Assembly (NCBI GenBank): GCA_031763025.1
Contig: JASSKH010000026.1
Coordinates: 3,671,240 to 3,735,239, forward strand
Source of the DNA: Macrocystis pyrifera
Taxonomy: Eukaryota; Sar; Phaeophyceae; Laminariales; Laminariaceae
Length of the DNA stretch: 64,000 bases
Direction: 5' to 3'
Of the stretch, positions 10,466 to 21,356 are shown piece by piece; position 1 is the first letter of the stretch; each line of letters starts with the position of its first letter. The translations under genes were made by a program, and so were the position numbers. Under the pieces are notes generated by a model that was not told the DNA's origin, searched no databases, and was given only the letters and a program-made list of their open reading frames with translations.

Positions 10466-11318
10466 CTATGTACTCTTACCACATCCTAGCATCGCCAGCT
10501 CATCTGCTGCCTTGTCCACCCTTCCTAGGAACAGCAAGGGGTTTTCATCCTCGGCCATTCGGATTGTATCAAATTCCCTCCTCAATCTATGAGTTGCGGC
10601 TATCGTCTTCGGCATGTAATAGTCTTCCAACTCCTTCCAAGCACCACTCGGAGACATTGCCTTTTGCATTGTAAACTCAGCCACATCGTATCCTGTCACG
10701 GCCTCCATCATCAATCCATACACCAATCTCGCGTCCCTAATCTCCTGGGGGGAATGTCTGGAGGCTAATTCCTCCGGCGAAACCCTCATGTCACCCACCA
10801 TAACTGGGTTTGCTGTGCTACTGAGTACATGCAAGCACCCAAGCGATGATAGGTATGCCAAAAACTTACTACGCCACATGCTAAAGTGGGCCTCTACGTT
10901 ATCGAACTTCGGGGGTCTCGACTGGGACAAACTTGGGCGGTACAAAGAAGGTAATGACATGCCTGATCGGGCCTCCAGCCCAGGTGTCGGCACCGTCGAC
11001 GCTGCTTGTTGTCTTCCAGGAGTTCCTTCTCCTCTCGTCCCCCCACCGGCCCCCCTTCCTTTCCTGCTCCCTGCGCGTCCCTCTCGGCGCGCAGTCTCTG
11101 CTCCTCCATTGTCCTTTCCAGGACCTCTATTTTCTTCCTCATCTCCTCTATGGTCTTTTCTTATTTTCTTCCTCATCTCCTCTATGGTCTCTTTCACTCT
11201 CCACGCTGGCTTCTTGACTGGGCATGTCCTCGAAACTAGGCATGTCGAAGCAGGTTCCCACCTCTCTAGGTTGGCCTTGGCTACGCTTGCCAATAGAAGA
11301 TCGCCGGACTCATTAGTG
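10466..11318 (-). pseudogene. Copia Gag N-terminal and core part
   Basis: The core matches copia/UBN2-type Gag: PPKFDNVEAHFSMWRSKFLAYL, a central helical region, WKELEDYYMPK and LFLGRVDKAADEL. A possible start is the ATG at complement 10958-10960 (MSLPSLY). Upstream, a 34-base tandem duplication (copies at about 11132 and 11166) throws a charged, coiled-coil-like segment (EEMRKKIEVLERTMEE in another frame) out of register. The piece ends at an in-frame TAG, beyond which the same frame remains open into the Gag tail. Confidence 0.82.
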
Positions 11319-11596
11319 TGTTGATTGAGCTCTAAAGGTATAGGCGCAGCTGGCACGGGAACGCGTGGTTGATTCCAGACAGTAACACGGAACTCCTCTT
11401 ACATTATATCCGAGCTGTCGAGTGACAGCTCATGCATCGTATGCAGGTTATTATCCAACATGACGCGGGAATAAACCTCCCGTTTATCCCCCCGAATATC
11501 CGACTAAATATCCCTCTCCTATATTCCTATGTCAATATATGGAACTCCCTAATATTAGATGTAACGTCTCCGTCGTGTTTCTGAGCACAATCAATA
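11319..11596 (-). repeat. 5' LTR of the copia element
   Basis: 278 bases, about 98% identical to 5020-5297, followed on the plus strand by the target duplication gtgct. The sequence next to it inside the element does not begin with TGG, so the primer-binding site is not a standard tRNA 3' end. Some copia elements use an internal tRNA fragment, and I cannot identify the primer here. Confidence 0.93.
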
Positions 11597-12034
11597 GTGC
11601 TAAACGGCGTTCGTCTACAACCACTTTCGAACCGTACCCCTCGGATACCGGTTGTGGTGGAAATATTTGCAGAAACGTAGTGACACCCCCCCAGCACGGG
11701 AACTGTCAAACGGTACTCCAATCGGTGCGGATAAGATGACTATTAATAGTCGACATTGGGAACCGCGTCAAGTGACAACATCAACACGGTGCGACTCTCT
11801 CAGACTAGATCAGTCATGAGTCCTGAACGGCGTTCGTCCACAACCGCTTTCAAATCGTACCCCTCGAATACCAGTTTTGGTCGAAGTAGGTGCAGAAACA
11901 CCCACCGGCCCGCCTTTGCTATGAACACGGCATACAATCTCTAAAAGGTGGCACGGTGCTCTAGTATCCTTTACCCAACATGTACCAAAGGTGAGTGCAT
12001 CTAAATTAATGTGGTACGATGCTATAGTATGCAT
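11597..12034. repeat. Tandem pair of host repeat units (copia target)
   Basis: The words gaacggcgttcgtc(t/c)acaacc, cgtacccctcg(g/a)atacc and gcagaaac occur at about 11605 and again at about 11825. The left flank of the copia element (about 4985-5019) carries the matching upstream part of the first unit, so this unit was split by the insertion. Confidence 0.75.
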
Positions 12035-12088
12035 TGCCGATTATGTAACAGAGTAAACACAAACCGAACCCCCCTAATCCGACAGAAC

Positions 12089-13145
12089 ACACGTCTCAGG
12101 GGAGAGTTCACCATCATCTGCCCCTGCAATGACAAGTGCTCACCTTCACTGTCAAGGTGCTATGCCCTCAGTGCTTACCTGCACTGAACTCAACCCACGG
12201 GGGCGCTCACCTCGCCACAAACCCAGACCCCTGCGCACTCAGCAGCACACAAGCCTACCAAACCCCTGAAAAACCCACAGCATGCAAACCTGAGGGAGGG
12301 GCTCACCTTCACCTCCCCTCTTGGCGATATCATAATAATAGCAAGTGCTTACGTCCACTGTCAAAGGTGCTATTCTCATCAGTGCTCACCTTCACTAAGG
12401 TCCAATTTCGGGGGCGCTCACCTCGCCAGGCCGCCTGCTAGGAATGACAACGTGCTCACCCCCCATCATGCTAGCATACAAAGAGTACCAAGTTATCTAT
12501 AAACCCAACCCAAACCACACGTCTCAGGGGAGAGCTCACCATCATCTGCCCCCGCAATGACAAGTGCTCACCTTCACTGTCAAGGTGTTGTCTCATCAGT
12601 GCTCACCTTCACTGAGGTCCAATTTCGGGGGCGCTCACCTCGCCAGGCCGCCTGCTAGGAATGACAACGTGCTCACCCCCCATCATGCTAGCATACAAAG
12701 AGTACCAAGTTATCTATAAACCCAACCCAAACCACACGTCTCAGGGGAGAGCTCACCATCATCTGCCCCCGCAATGACAAGTGCTCACCTTCACTGTCAA
12801 GGTGTTGTGCCCTCAGTGCTTACCTGCACCGAACTCAACCTACGGGGGTGCTCACCTCGCCACGAACCCAGATCCTAGGACACTCAGCAGCATACAAGCC
12901 CACCAAACCTCTGGAAAACCCGCAGCATGCAAACCTGAGGGAGGGGCTCACCTTCACCTCCCCTCTTGGCGATAGCATAATGACAAGTACTTTCGTCCAC
13001 TGTTAAGGTGCTACGCTCACCAGTGCTCACCTCCACTGAGGTCAAGTTTCGGGGGCGCTCACCTCGCCATGCCGCCTGCTAGTAATGACAACGTGCTCAC
13101 TCCCCGGCATGCTACCATACTGAGAGTACCAAGTAATCTATGAAC
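12089..13145. repeat. Higher-order tandem array of GCTCACC-rich units
   Basis: Anchors such as cacgtctcaggggagag recur at about 12089, 12516 and 12733. The full unit is about 427 bases. The middle copy is a 217-base version lacking the segment with gcatgcaaacctgaggg, which is present at about 12275 and 12920. Each unit is itself made of shorter blocks around gctcacct(t/c). Short open frames recur only because the unit does. Confidence 0.85.
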
Positions 13146-13161
13146 CCACCCCCCCCCCCCC
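13145..13161. repeat. Poly-C run
   Basis: About 14 consecutive C bases at the edge of the tandem array. Confidence 0.9.
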
Positions 13162-14399
13162 TTGTTTTGTGTGTTATGACATAGCATAGACAAGACAAGT
13201 CCGTTTGAAGGCTGGCCCAGCTCTTAGTGGCAGTATGTAAATTAAATATTATCATGGTATTTTTGCAGAGTCCGTCCAGGACAACATGTCCGCTCATACT
13301 CGTGTAGCTTTCTAGGTTTTAGTGTGGCGCTCGAAGTGGGTTCTCTTATTCGTAAGTTTATTCTGGGTACTATTGTAATTCATACATACGGATACTTGAC
13401 AACTATTGGTACTGTATATACCGCTATAGAAGGACTTGACGTTTTCAAGAATCGTTGTTCCGGGATCACGACTATGTTGGTGATTTCAGATTGTATAATA
13501 AACTTTAGTGACATGTTGGCAATCGTAGGAATAACTGCTGTCGTTTATATACTGCTACAGGACAACCGCTGTGTGGTTGATTGAAGGTTATGTTGATCCC
13601 CATTTAGGTAAAATAATGGTCGTCCGGACCGACCAGGTCAAAGCACTACTTAATAAAACGAATCTATTTCGTACGCATTTGGAAATACATACCAGATACA
13701 AGTATAATACATGTACCGTTGGTGCGAAACAAATGTTGTGCCCCCTAGAAAATGTGGCAGACAACACAAGAATCAGCAAAATAGACAATACTACAACGCT
13801 TACTATATCCAGAGAGAAGGCAAAGGAGGAAGAAGGCAAGAACAAGCGAATCATTGGCCTTTCAAGATTATCCAGCATCGACATTCAAGAACACGCCCTA
13901 CCAACTCGCACTCCCGGCGTGCGTTATTGTCCCCCCACACTTCGTATATATTGCGAAAATCACAGCCTCACCAATCGTTAGGTTTGAGCTCCAGGACCCG
14001 CGCTAATAACAACAGCGAGAAATTTCAGCGGTACTTTGTAGACCATAGGGGGCCTTGGATTAAATAAAAGAACCAAAGACAGCCATGATCAAAACCAACG
14101 CGACTATTTCATATTAATAGCACGACCCAGATCCGGGGTAAACACATCGAGGCCGGAAAGGTAATCGAATCTTTGTGGGCCTGTGCTCTTGACATTTTTA
14201 GCAGATTTGAAAGGTTCATCGAGTCTTTGGCCGTAGCATAAACTCTGAAGTACAGTAGTAGTGTCGTAGCCCATTCACGGCGGTAGCAATCTCATCGATT
14301 TCCTCGGTAGCATAGTGTACAGAAGTATGTGGCGTATCTGCCAAGACTCAACTGAGCCAGTGTGAGGCAGCTCGGTATAGTGATTATACTGAATATACT
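13162..14399. other. Unrecognised sequence with two open frames
   Basis: Two plus-strand frames stand out, 13324-13584 (hydrophobic, 86 codons) and 13571-13981 (charged, 136 codons). Neither begins with ATG, they lie in different frames, and neither resembles a family I know. They could be remnants of a spliced gene or an element, or chance. I assign no function. Confidence 0.25.
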
Positions 14400-15060
14400 T
14401 CGCATATGAATAATGTAGAGAAAACATACTTTGCAGTAAGCCTGAATAATATAGCGGTCGTATCTATACGCTTGTGGTACTTTCTCTGTATTGCGACCCC
14501 TCGAATATGGTTTGTAACTACGGTAATATGTGGGTGTGTTGTCTTCACATACGGTCCTTTCAGCCCAGCTGCATCAGTACAACCCAGTGTCCGTTCTGAT
14601 TTCTTACATTAGATAGGTACTATTATTAATTATGTGCAGACTGAGATCAACCAGAAATAGTCGCCGATTAATAAGTAAAACAAGTTCAATGCCCACGCAC
14701 CGGGTACGAGAACACCACAACACGAGCTATATGATAGCATATATATTTAATACTTGCCGCTACTTCTGGTAGATATCAGTTTTAACGTGGCTTTCATAGG
14801 GTGCATTCACCCAAACGATGGCCTGCTTGCTGTACTCCGCAGCGCAACAGCTTTATAGCGGTACCTCCTGCAGGGAGGCAGCGGTGTAATGCTCTGCTGC
14901 GGTAGTAAGATCCACACTGCTGTACATATGTGGGAAGAAAAGTATATATCTCCACCCTAGTAGAAGCAAAAAGGATGGTAGACCCGAGGGTCCAGAGAGA
15001 TCTTGCCATACGTCCTACGAGGTGAAGTTCTAGTAGTATGAGTACCATGTGTACATACAT
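14400..15060. repeat. Dispersed repeat family, copy 1
   Basis: This shares a string of blocks in the same order with 19600-20230, including the 24-base block ending at about 14602 (word cccagtgtccgttctgattt), accgggtacgagaa.accacaacac, and gggaggcag.ggtgt.atg(c/t)t(c/t)tgctgcgg. It encodes nothing recognisable and may be a non-autonomous element. Confidence 0.6.
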
Positions 15061-15198
15061 CCTCCGGGTATGTGTTTTTACGACGAGTTAAGATAATAAC
15101 TTGTTCAAATGGATATTTTCTGTACAGATATATGTGTATCGGGACAAAGGAAAATAGCCCCACCCGTATTGGAGCGAGAGAGATAGGCCCAAGGTCCC

Positions 15199-15366
15199 AG
15201 ATAAATCTTGCTTGTGGTGTGGTCATAACCCGCTCCGTGACTGAATAGCTGCAACCCGTGCGACACAACCTCCCCCCCAGGTCCAGAGAAATCTTGCTTG
15301 TGCTGTGGTAATGACCCACTCCGTGACTGAATAACTGCAACCCGTGCGACACAACCCCCCCCCCCC
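15199..15366. repeat. Direct duplication of about 83 bases ending in poly-C
   Basis: The unit runs from agaaatcttgcttgtg through gcaacccgtgcgacacaacc and appears twice in succession with few differences. Each copy ends in a C run. Confidence 0.8.
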
Positions 15367-16538
15367 GATTTTTTCGCTTAAGGTACACCTTACAGTAAGA
15401 AAAATATCAGCATTTTCAACTCGGATATTGTACCAGCACAACATCAGAACAATGAGAAAAAACAACCCTTCGGTTGAGTTACACCCGCTACATACCTGTT
15501 AGCTTGGTAGTGGTCAGGCTTGGCTGCATTGTATATATATCATACAGCCCGAACCCTCCGGACACAGCAAACCATCCCTCCCTCTGTTGTGTGCAAGCTC
15601 ATCATCACGCCCAGCTGAAACTATATCACCACGTGTGACCCGTGTCCCACAAGGGCTTGCGTACCTGTTCTCCATCTGCTCCAGTTCTCCTTCTGCGTTC
15701 TGTGTACTGCTCGGTGTTCAGTCCTTCAAGTGTTGTACCTGGTCCCGAGCACAACGCTCGGTTGGTATGCAAAACAAACAACGGTGGAACCTTGGGCACC
15801 GAAGAAGGTCAAACGTGCCTCGTACTTTTCATTGGGTGTGCATACTGTATTGTCGTTCCGCCGTCTCGGTGTCGTGCTAGAGATGTGCACAACCTATGTG
15901 CGACGATCGGTCTATTACCTCCGATGTAGTCGGATCATCGCGGCAAGAATACTGGTTGCCAACAACAAAACGGGTGTACGCACGTACCTGGAATGCGATA
16001 AAATAGTATCCAAGATTGAATGTGAGATGGTACAAAACCATGAACATCATTTCACAGTTTTTCAAACATTCCGATCTCCCGAAATGCACTTCGATCATCC
16101 TGAGTTCGCCATGAAACCCAAGGGCTGGGGGTCGACAGGATGGGTATCGCAGAGCACGTAGCTTAGACTTTATTTGGTTCACTTGGTGTTTGCATTCAAC
16201 TCGCGTTGCACTGCATCAGTCTCCGTACAGACGTGAGCGTAATGCGACCTTTCCCTTCTGTTGGATATTGTATTTTGGTCCACGGTTGTGAGGAGTGCTA
16301 CCCACGTGTTTGTTGGCGATGCTGGAGGTTCCTTGGTTGGTTTCCATATTGATGTTGCTTCCGTCTACTCTAGAAACTAAACGTTTTTTCAGAGCAGTGC
16401 AGTCAGGGGGCAGCAGCACTACGATTGGAGATTGTTAATACTTCGGCCGTCTTCCAACCTCGTTCAGCGCGTGATGCCGCTCAAGAGAACTATTAACTCC
16501 TTGCGAATGAATATATATATATATATATATACTGAAAA
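15367..16538. other. Gene-free stretch, nothing recognised
   Basis: Several frames of 90 to 145 codons occur on both strands, but none carries a known motif. A TA microsatellite follows at 16509-16532. A word at about 16320-16345 resembles 17988-18015, linking this area to the charged minus-strand ORF at 17888-18226. Confidence 0.35.
16509..16532. repeat. (AT)n microsatellite
   Basis: About 11 tandem AT dinucleotides. Confidence 0.9.
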
Positions 16539-16539
16539 G

Positions 16540-16855
16540 GGACCAGGTTGTTCCGGCTGATTCGATGAGAAACGTGGGTTCGGGAGAGGTGGGGTCTCCG
16601 AGGTTCCTTTCATTACATTCTGCTCGTGTGTGAATTCGAGAATACGTTTGGTCGTTGAAAGGCATGCATGCATTCGTCGGTGAACGAGCATTCATGTAAT
16701 ATGCGATGTGGCATGCATACAAGCACAGCGAGCGATAGACGTATAGAAGAGCGACGAGTGTCCTTGCTTGCAATTCAAGACCAATTATAATCTGAATTCG
16801 TCTACGGACTGACTATAACGTCGAGTTCCAATGGCGATCCGATCCCAGCGGTTGC
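16540..16855. repeat. Dispersed repeat with gcatgcatgcattcgt core, copy 1
   Basis: This shares gaaacgtgggttcgg, ggggtctccgaggttcc, aaaggcatg.atgcattcgt and gaattcgtctac with the copies at 18575 and 18935. The copies keep order and spacing over about 290 bases. Confidence 0.8.
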
Positions 16856-17084
16856 TGTGCAAGAGAGCAATTCCTTGCGTGAATGCTACTCGGGTACGTA
16901 TCTTAATTTATCTTGATTTCACAAGGTTGGTGTGGGACGTTTGTATGGCGGATAGCGTTGAGGATGCGGCACGTGATATAGTGGTCCTGGTCTTCCTTGG
17001 AGACTTTTACGCGGTGTTCGTGAGTTGCTGGTGGTGTTGCAATTGTGTGGCGAGGCCCATAGCGATTCTGTTGTCCATTGGTAT

Positions 17085-17800
17085 TATTTAACGCTCCCTT
17101 CTTTCGCAGCGACGACTCGTTCTTGCTAAAGTGAAGTTCATTCAAAGGATAGACCCCGTGTCCAGCGTCCTCTCTCGCTCCCGTCCACAGTACAGCCTGT
17201 TGCAGGAGCCGGCTCCCCTTGACCCGTATCGGTTCTGTTATTCCTTAGAACTATTTAACGCTCCCCTCTTCCGCACCGACGACCCTTTCTTGCTGAAGTG
17301 AAGTCCATTCATGGGATAGACACCGTGTCCTGCGTCCTCTGTCTCTCGTCCACAATACAATCTTTTAGGGTAGTTGACTCCCTTTTCCCTGTAGCGGTTC
17401 TGTTATGCCCTGGTACTATCCCGAATACAACATATCCTGTTACAGGAACCGATTCCCCTTGCCACGTAGCGGTTCTTTTATTCCTTGGTACTATTTTACG
17501 CTTCCTTCTTTCGCAGCGACGGCCCGTCCCTGTTAAAGTGTGCCATTAAAGGGATATACCCGTACCCAACGTCCTCTCCGACTCCAATCCTCGATCGAGC
17601 ATGTTACAGCCGATGGCTCCTCTTTACTTGCTTTCTTGTGTTATTCCTTGGTACTATTTTACGCTTCATTCTTTCGCAGCGACGGCCCGTTTCTGTTAAA
17701 GTGTGTCATTATAGGGATATACCCGTACCCAACGTCCTCTCCGGCTCCAATCCTCGATCGAGCATGTTACAGTCGATGGCTCCTCTTTACTTGCTTTCTT
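17085..17800. repeat. Tandem array, four degenerate units
   Basis: The block ttccttggtactattttacgc then cttt(c/t)gcagcgacg occurs at about 17090, 17245, 17480 and 17645. The last two units are nearly identical at a period of 165 bases (for example ggatatacccgtacccaacg at 17551 and 17716). Confidence 0.82.
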
Positions 17801-17887
17801 ATGCCCCATCCCCCCCCCGGCTGATATGCATCAAAACCGTGTCAACGGTGGGCATGTACAGAAGCTGAACCTGGTAGTTGACCGAGG

Positions 17888-18226
17888 TTAGTGGTTCCTC
17901 CTGCGTTTTGTCTTCCGTGTCCCCCCCTCGCTACGTGTGCTGCCCCCCACGGTGATTGTGAATTGAACTTGCTGTCTACCCCGGTTGGTGATGTTGCTGG
18001 ATCCTTGGTTGGTTTCCTTCTTACTGGGGGCTCCTTGGGAGGCGGGGGTTCCTTGGTTGGCTTTCTCCTTAGAGTTTGCTTCGTCTTCCCAAGTGACTCT
18101 ACGTTTCGTGGGTTGGCATAGCGGAGGTTTCTCGTTCTTTGGCGCTCCGCGTTCCATACCTGGGTCCGGGGAACTATGCCCGTCTCCGTCCGGTGCGTGG
18201 TCTGCGGGGGCAACCGACTTAGCCAT
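17888..18226 (-). CDS. Unrecognised charged, low-complexity ORF
   Basis: 112 codons from an ATG, rich in Lys, Arg, Glu, Gln, Pro and Gly, with a loose internal repeat (KEKANQG / KKETNQG) and a basic C-terminus (KTKRRRNH). A diverged fragment of the same text appears on the minus strand at 16216-16419 (NMETNQG...), so it belongs to a repeated sequence. The composition resembles the N-terminal or linker regions of retroelement Gag proteins, but no core domain is present. It may be a Gag remnant or noncoding. Confidence 0.25.
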   Translation of the reverse strand: MAKSVAPADHAPDGDGHSSPDPGMERGAPKNEKPPLCQPTKRRVTWEDEANSKEKANQGTPASQGAPSKKETNQGSSNITNRGRQQVQFTITVGGSTRSEGGTRKTKRRRNH

Positions 18227-18574
18227 TACAACTTTGTCCGAGTGGCGGATTACTGGGTCGAGGATGGAGGCCTCTCGCAGGGACGGTAGGCCCGGGCACC
18301 AAAACTTGGGGGTCTGTGCCGTAAACTTGTGTGTTTTGCGGGTTTAGTTGGTGTTGGAGTTGTTGGAGCTCATGACGTGTAGTAGTGCCTAAACATATGA
18401 TTTACAGTAGTGTTGTTGGGGTGGTGGCGTCGCATGGGCAGCGGAAATGTTTCAAAGTCTGGTAGTAGCTAGAAGTCAGATTTCAAATCGGTGTGATAAC
18501 GGTTGAGGTAGTTCTTGCATACTGGTCGAGGGTACCATCGTTGGGGTTGATTGTTCTATGTTGACGGGTAGTCT

Positions 18575-18930
18575 GGCTGTTCCCATCGATTCAATAAGAA
18601 ACGTGGGTTCGGCAAGGGTGGGGTCTCCGAGGTTCCTTTCAGTACAATCCGCTGGCGTTTCAATTCGAGAATATGTTTGGTCGTCGAAAGGCATGCATGC
18701 ATTCGTTGGTGAACGAGCATTTGCATGATAAGCGATGAGGTATGCATACAAGCACATCGAGCGATAGACGAACAGACCAGCGACGAGTGTGCTTGCATGC
18801 TGATCGAGACCAAATATAACCCGAATTCGTCTACGGGCGGGCCAAAACATCTAGTTCCATTGGCGCCCCTACCCAGCACCCAGAGCGGTGGTGTGGTCAG
18901 GGAGCAACAGCGCTGCAAATACTGAATTAT
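18575..18930. repeat. Dispersed repeat with gcatgcatgcattcgt core, copy 2
   Basis: Matches 16540-16855 and forms a tandem pair, period about 327 bases, with the following copy. Confidence 0.82.
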
Positions 18931-18934
18931 ACTC

Positions 18935-19270
18935 TAGGTTGAGGGTGGGGTCTCCGAGGTTCCTTTCGTTACAATTCGCTGGCGTTTGAATTCGAGAATA
19001 TGTTTGGTCGTCGAAAGGCATGTATGCATTCGTTGGTGAATGAGCATTCATGTGATAATGCGGTGAGGCATGCATACAAGCACAGCGGGCGATAGGCGAA
19101 CAGACGGGCAACGAGTGTGCTTGCATGCGGGTCGACACCAAATGTAGCCTGAATTCGTCTACCAGTGGGCCCTAACGTCTAGTTCCATTGGTGACCTGAC
19201 CCAGCGCCCAGAGCGGTGGTGTAGTCAGAGGGAGCAGCTTTGCGATTACTGCGTTATTCTCTAGGTTAAG
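18935..19270. repeat. Dispersed repeat with gcatgcatgcattcgt core, copy 3
   Basis: Starts part-way through the unit (ggttgagggtggggtctcc) and ends, like copy 2, at ctctaggtt(a/g)a(g)g, here running into an AT microsatellite. Confidence 0.82.
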
Positions 19271-19294
19271 GATATATATATATATATATATATA
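19271..19294. repeat. (AT)n microsatellite
   Basis: About 12 tandem AT dinucleotides. Confidence 0.9.
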
Positions 19295-19599
19295 TGTGAG
19301 TCTCAGCCATGGTCACGCCCCCCCCCCCATGCATATCGTTAACCTGTCATATGTGTGTATAATCTGTGGTAAAGGGGAAAAAGCAGCATGATCCCAACAT
19401 GTTTCTCGGCATTCGGTCCCATGCAATTTAGCGTCTCTTCAAGCATTCCTGTTTCATCAGGCCGATCATACCCTACTCGGATACGGACAAATTAAACAGG
19501 GATGCGTGGTACGCTCAACACCTACACTCTCGCGTTCGATTGTAGTAAACTGAGGCTGTGTGATACCGCTCGGTATGCTGAAGATACTGCTGTATATCA

Positions 19600-20385
19600 T
19601 AGAATATGAATGAGACAACATACTTTACAGTCAGCATGAATAATGTGCGATCGTACGGATGTAAAAACCTTTTTATAATACTACTGGATGTAGAATGTAT
19701 AGAGACCCCACGGATATGAGTCGTAGGAGTCCGTAACTCCCCTATGTGTGTGCCATACCGTTCTTTATACCCAACTACATCAGTACAACCCAGTGTCCGT
19801 TCTGATTTTTTATTATTTGCAGACAAAGCAATGAGTAAAGCAAGAAAGCAAGGGAAATGCCAGCTTACCGGTGAATACCGGGTAAACCAAGTGAATTGCC
19901 AACGTACCGGGTACGAGAATACCGTAACGGGTAGAACAAGTGAAATGCCAACGTACCGGGTACGAGAAGACCACAACACCAGCTATGTTATGAACATATG
20001 AGTCGTTGTGTAGTTCTCAGTTTCAACGTGTAGCTTTCATGCGGTGCTTTCCACCCGAATAAAAACCTGATTGCTGTACTGGACAGCTGACCGGTTTCAC
20101 TGCGGTACTTCATGCCGGGAGGCAGCAGTGTTGATACTTTGCTGCGGCAGTATGGGACACTATTTTAGGGCCCAAGGATCGAGGGAGATCTTGCCGTACG
20201 ACCTATAGTATCATGAACAGTTATTATATTGATAGTAGTATGAATAACATATAGAACGGCTTCACAACAGTACTTTATGCCGGGAGGCAGTGGTGTTGAT
20301 GCTTTGCTGCGGTAGTAATGGACAACTATCGTAAGGCCCAAGGATCGAGGGATCTTGCCGTACGACCAGTAGTATTACCCATACT
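19600..20385. repeat. Dispersed repeat family, copy 2, with internal duplication
   Basis: Matches 14400-15060 in block order. The part with gccgggaggcag.ggtgttgat and gatcttgccgtacgacc is duplicated (about 20100-20205 and 20271-20365). A related block with the same gatcttgccgtac word is at 38165-38390. Confidence 0.65.
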
Positions 20386-20682
20386 TATAGATACATCCTC
20401 CAGGTTGTTGTCTTGAGTTTTTAGACCAACGTCTTTTCTACCCAGCAGCTTCACTCTGTTCATCCAGCTTCATCAAGTATGCCCCGTGTGAATATCATAT
20501 ATACATACGGGTGTTGTGTAGTGCATCCAGCAGATACTGCTGCAGCTGTGTAGGTGCTGTTTCAACGAGTCAACATGATAACTCGTCAAGATGGGAAGAG
20601 AGATAGGCTCAAGGGTCCCTCGAGATCTTGCCAAACAGTGCTCAGTTTGTAAAACTGAGTATCAGCTGCGGTAATTGCAATC

Positions 20683-20708
20683 TTGTCTGTCTGTCTGTCT
20701 GTCTGTCC
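20683..20708. repeat. (CTGT)n microsatellite
   Basis: Six tandem tgtc/ctgt units. Confidence 0.9.
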
Positions 20709-20807
20709 GCAAGCTTATATTTTCGAACACTTTCCAATGGCCGATATATAAGCTCGTTACAATTGATATTCATACGACGTTTTCGACCCTTACGGACCTT
20801 ATATACT

Positions 20808-21050
20808 GAAACATACCATACCACAAGGCAAATTTAGCCATATAATACATCCACGACATCGTACCATGGTACCATACCACAAACGTACCATACCATATAC
20901 TGTGTTTTTCCCGTACCATACCGTCAACACGTACCATACCACATACGGTGGTTTTCCCATATATATCCCCATATACCATACCACCAATATCCCATATTCC
21001 CATATACCATATTCCCACATACCATACCAACATATCCCATGTGCCATACC
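20808..21050. repeat. ACCATACC-type simple satellite
   Basis: The words taccatacca, cgtaccata and cccatat(t/a) fill the segment at short irregular spacing. Open frames on both strands (rich in Tyr/His or Trp/Gly) are a by-product. Confidence 0.85.
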
Positions 21051-21272
21051 GAGTTGGGGAGACGGCTATACACCAGACCAGGTGCCTGCTACTGCTGTAG
21101 TGCCGTCTTGTTGTGCAAGGGTGGGGATGAATACAAGAGTTGGCTCAGACGCCCATACCGAGTTGGGGAGACGTCTATACACCAGACCAGGTGCATGCTA
21201 CTGTTGTAGTGCTGTCTTGTTGTGGAAGGTGGCGATGAATACAAGAGTAAGAGTTGGCTCAGACGCTTGGGT
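21041..21272. repeat. Tandem duplication of about 110 bases
   Basis: The segment from gccataccgagttgggg to agttggctcagacgc occurs twice in direct succession with a few substitutions and one small insertion. Confidence 0.85.
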
Positions 21273-21356
21273 CCCACGTTCAGTGCAGCGGATTGGCCGC
21301 TGGTGTGCACGAAATAGATAAAAAACATTAGCTACGAGTACTACTACTGCTGCATC

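Larger units (their letters stand above)
5020..11596 (-). mobile_element. Ty1/copia LTR retrotransposon, degenerate
   Basis: A complete element in structure: two 278-base LTRs, a 5-base target duplication (gtgct), a polypurine tract, and coding pieces in the Gag, zinc knuckle, protease, integrase, reverse transcriptase, RNase H order that defines Ty1/copia. It is read on the minus strand, so the 5' LTR is 11319-11596. The LTRs differ at about five positions, which means a fairly recent insertion. The coding region carries frameshifts near 6900, 8325, 9185 and 9950, a 34-base duplication near 11130-11190, and in-frame TAGs at 10466 and 7317. This copy is not autonomous. It landed in a repeat unit whose uninterrupted paralogue lies at about 11795-11860. 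Confidence 0.95.

Noticed and set aside
7317..10468. UAG might encode Gln in this genome, since two in-frame TAGs in copia sit where Gln is plausible (7317 and 10466).
   Set aside because: The same element has several frameshifts, and the gypsy relic has a TAG (40414) where its relative has Ser. Simple nonsense decay explains all of them.
12089..13145. CRISPR-like array
   Set aside because: Units are long and diverged, with no short identical repeats and unique spacers; the window is eukaryotic.
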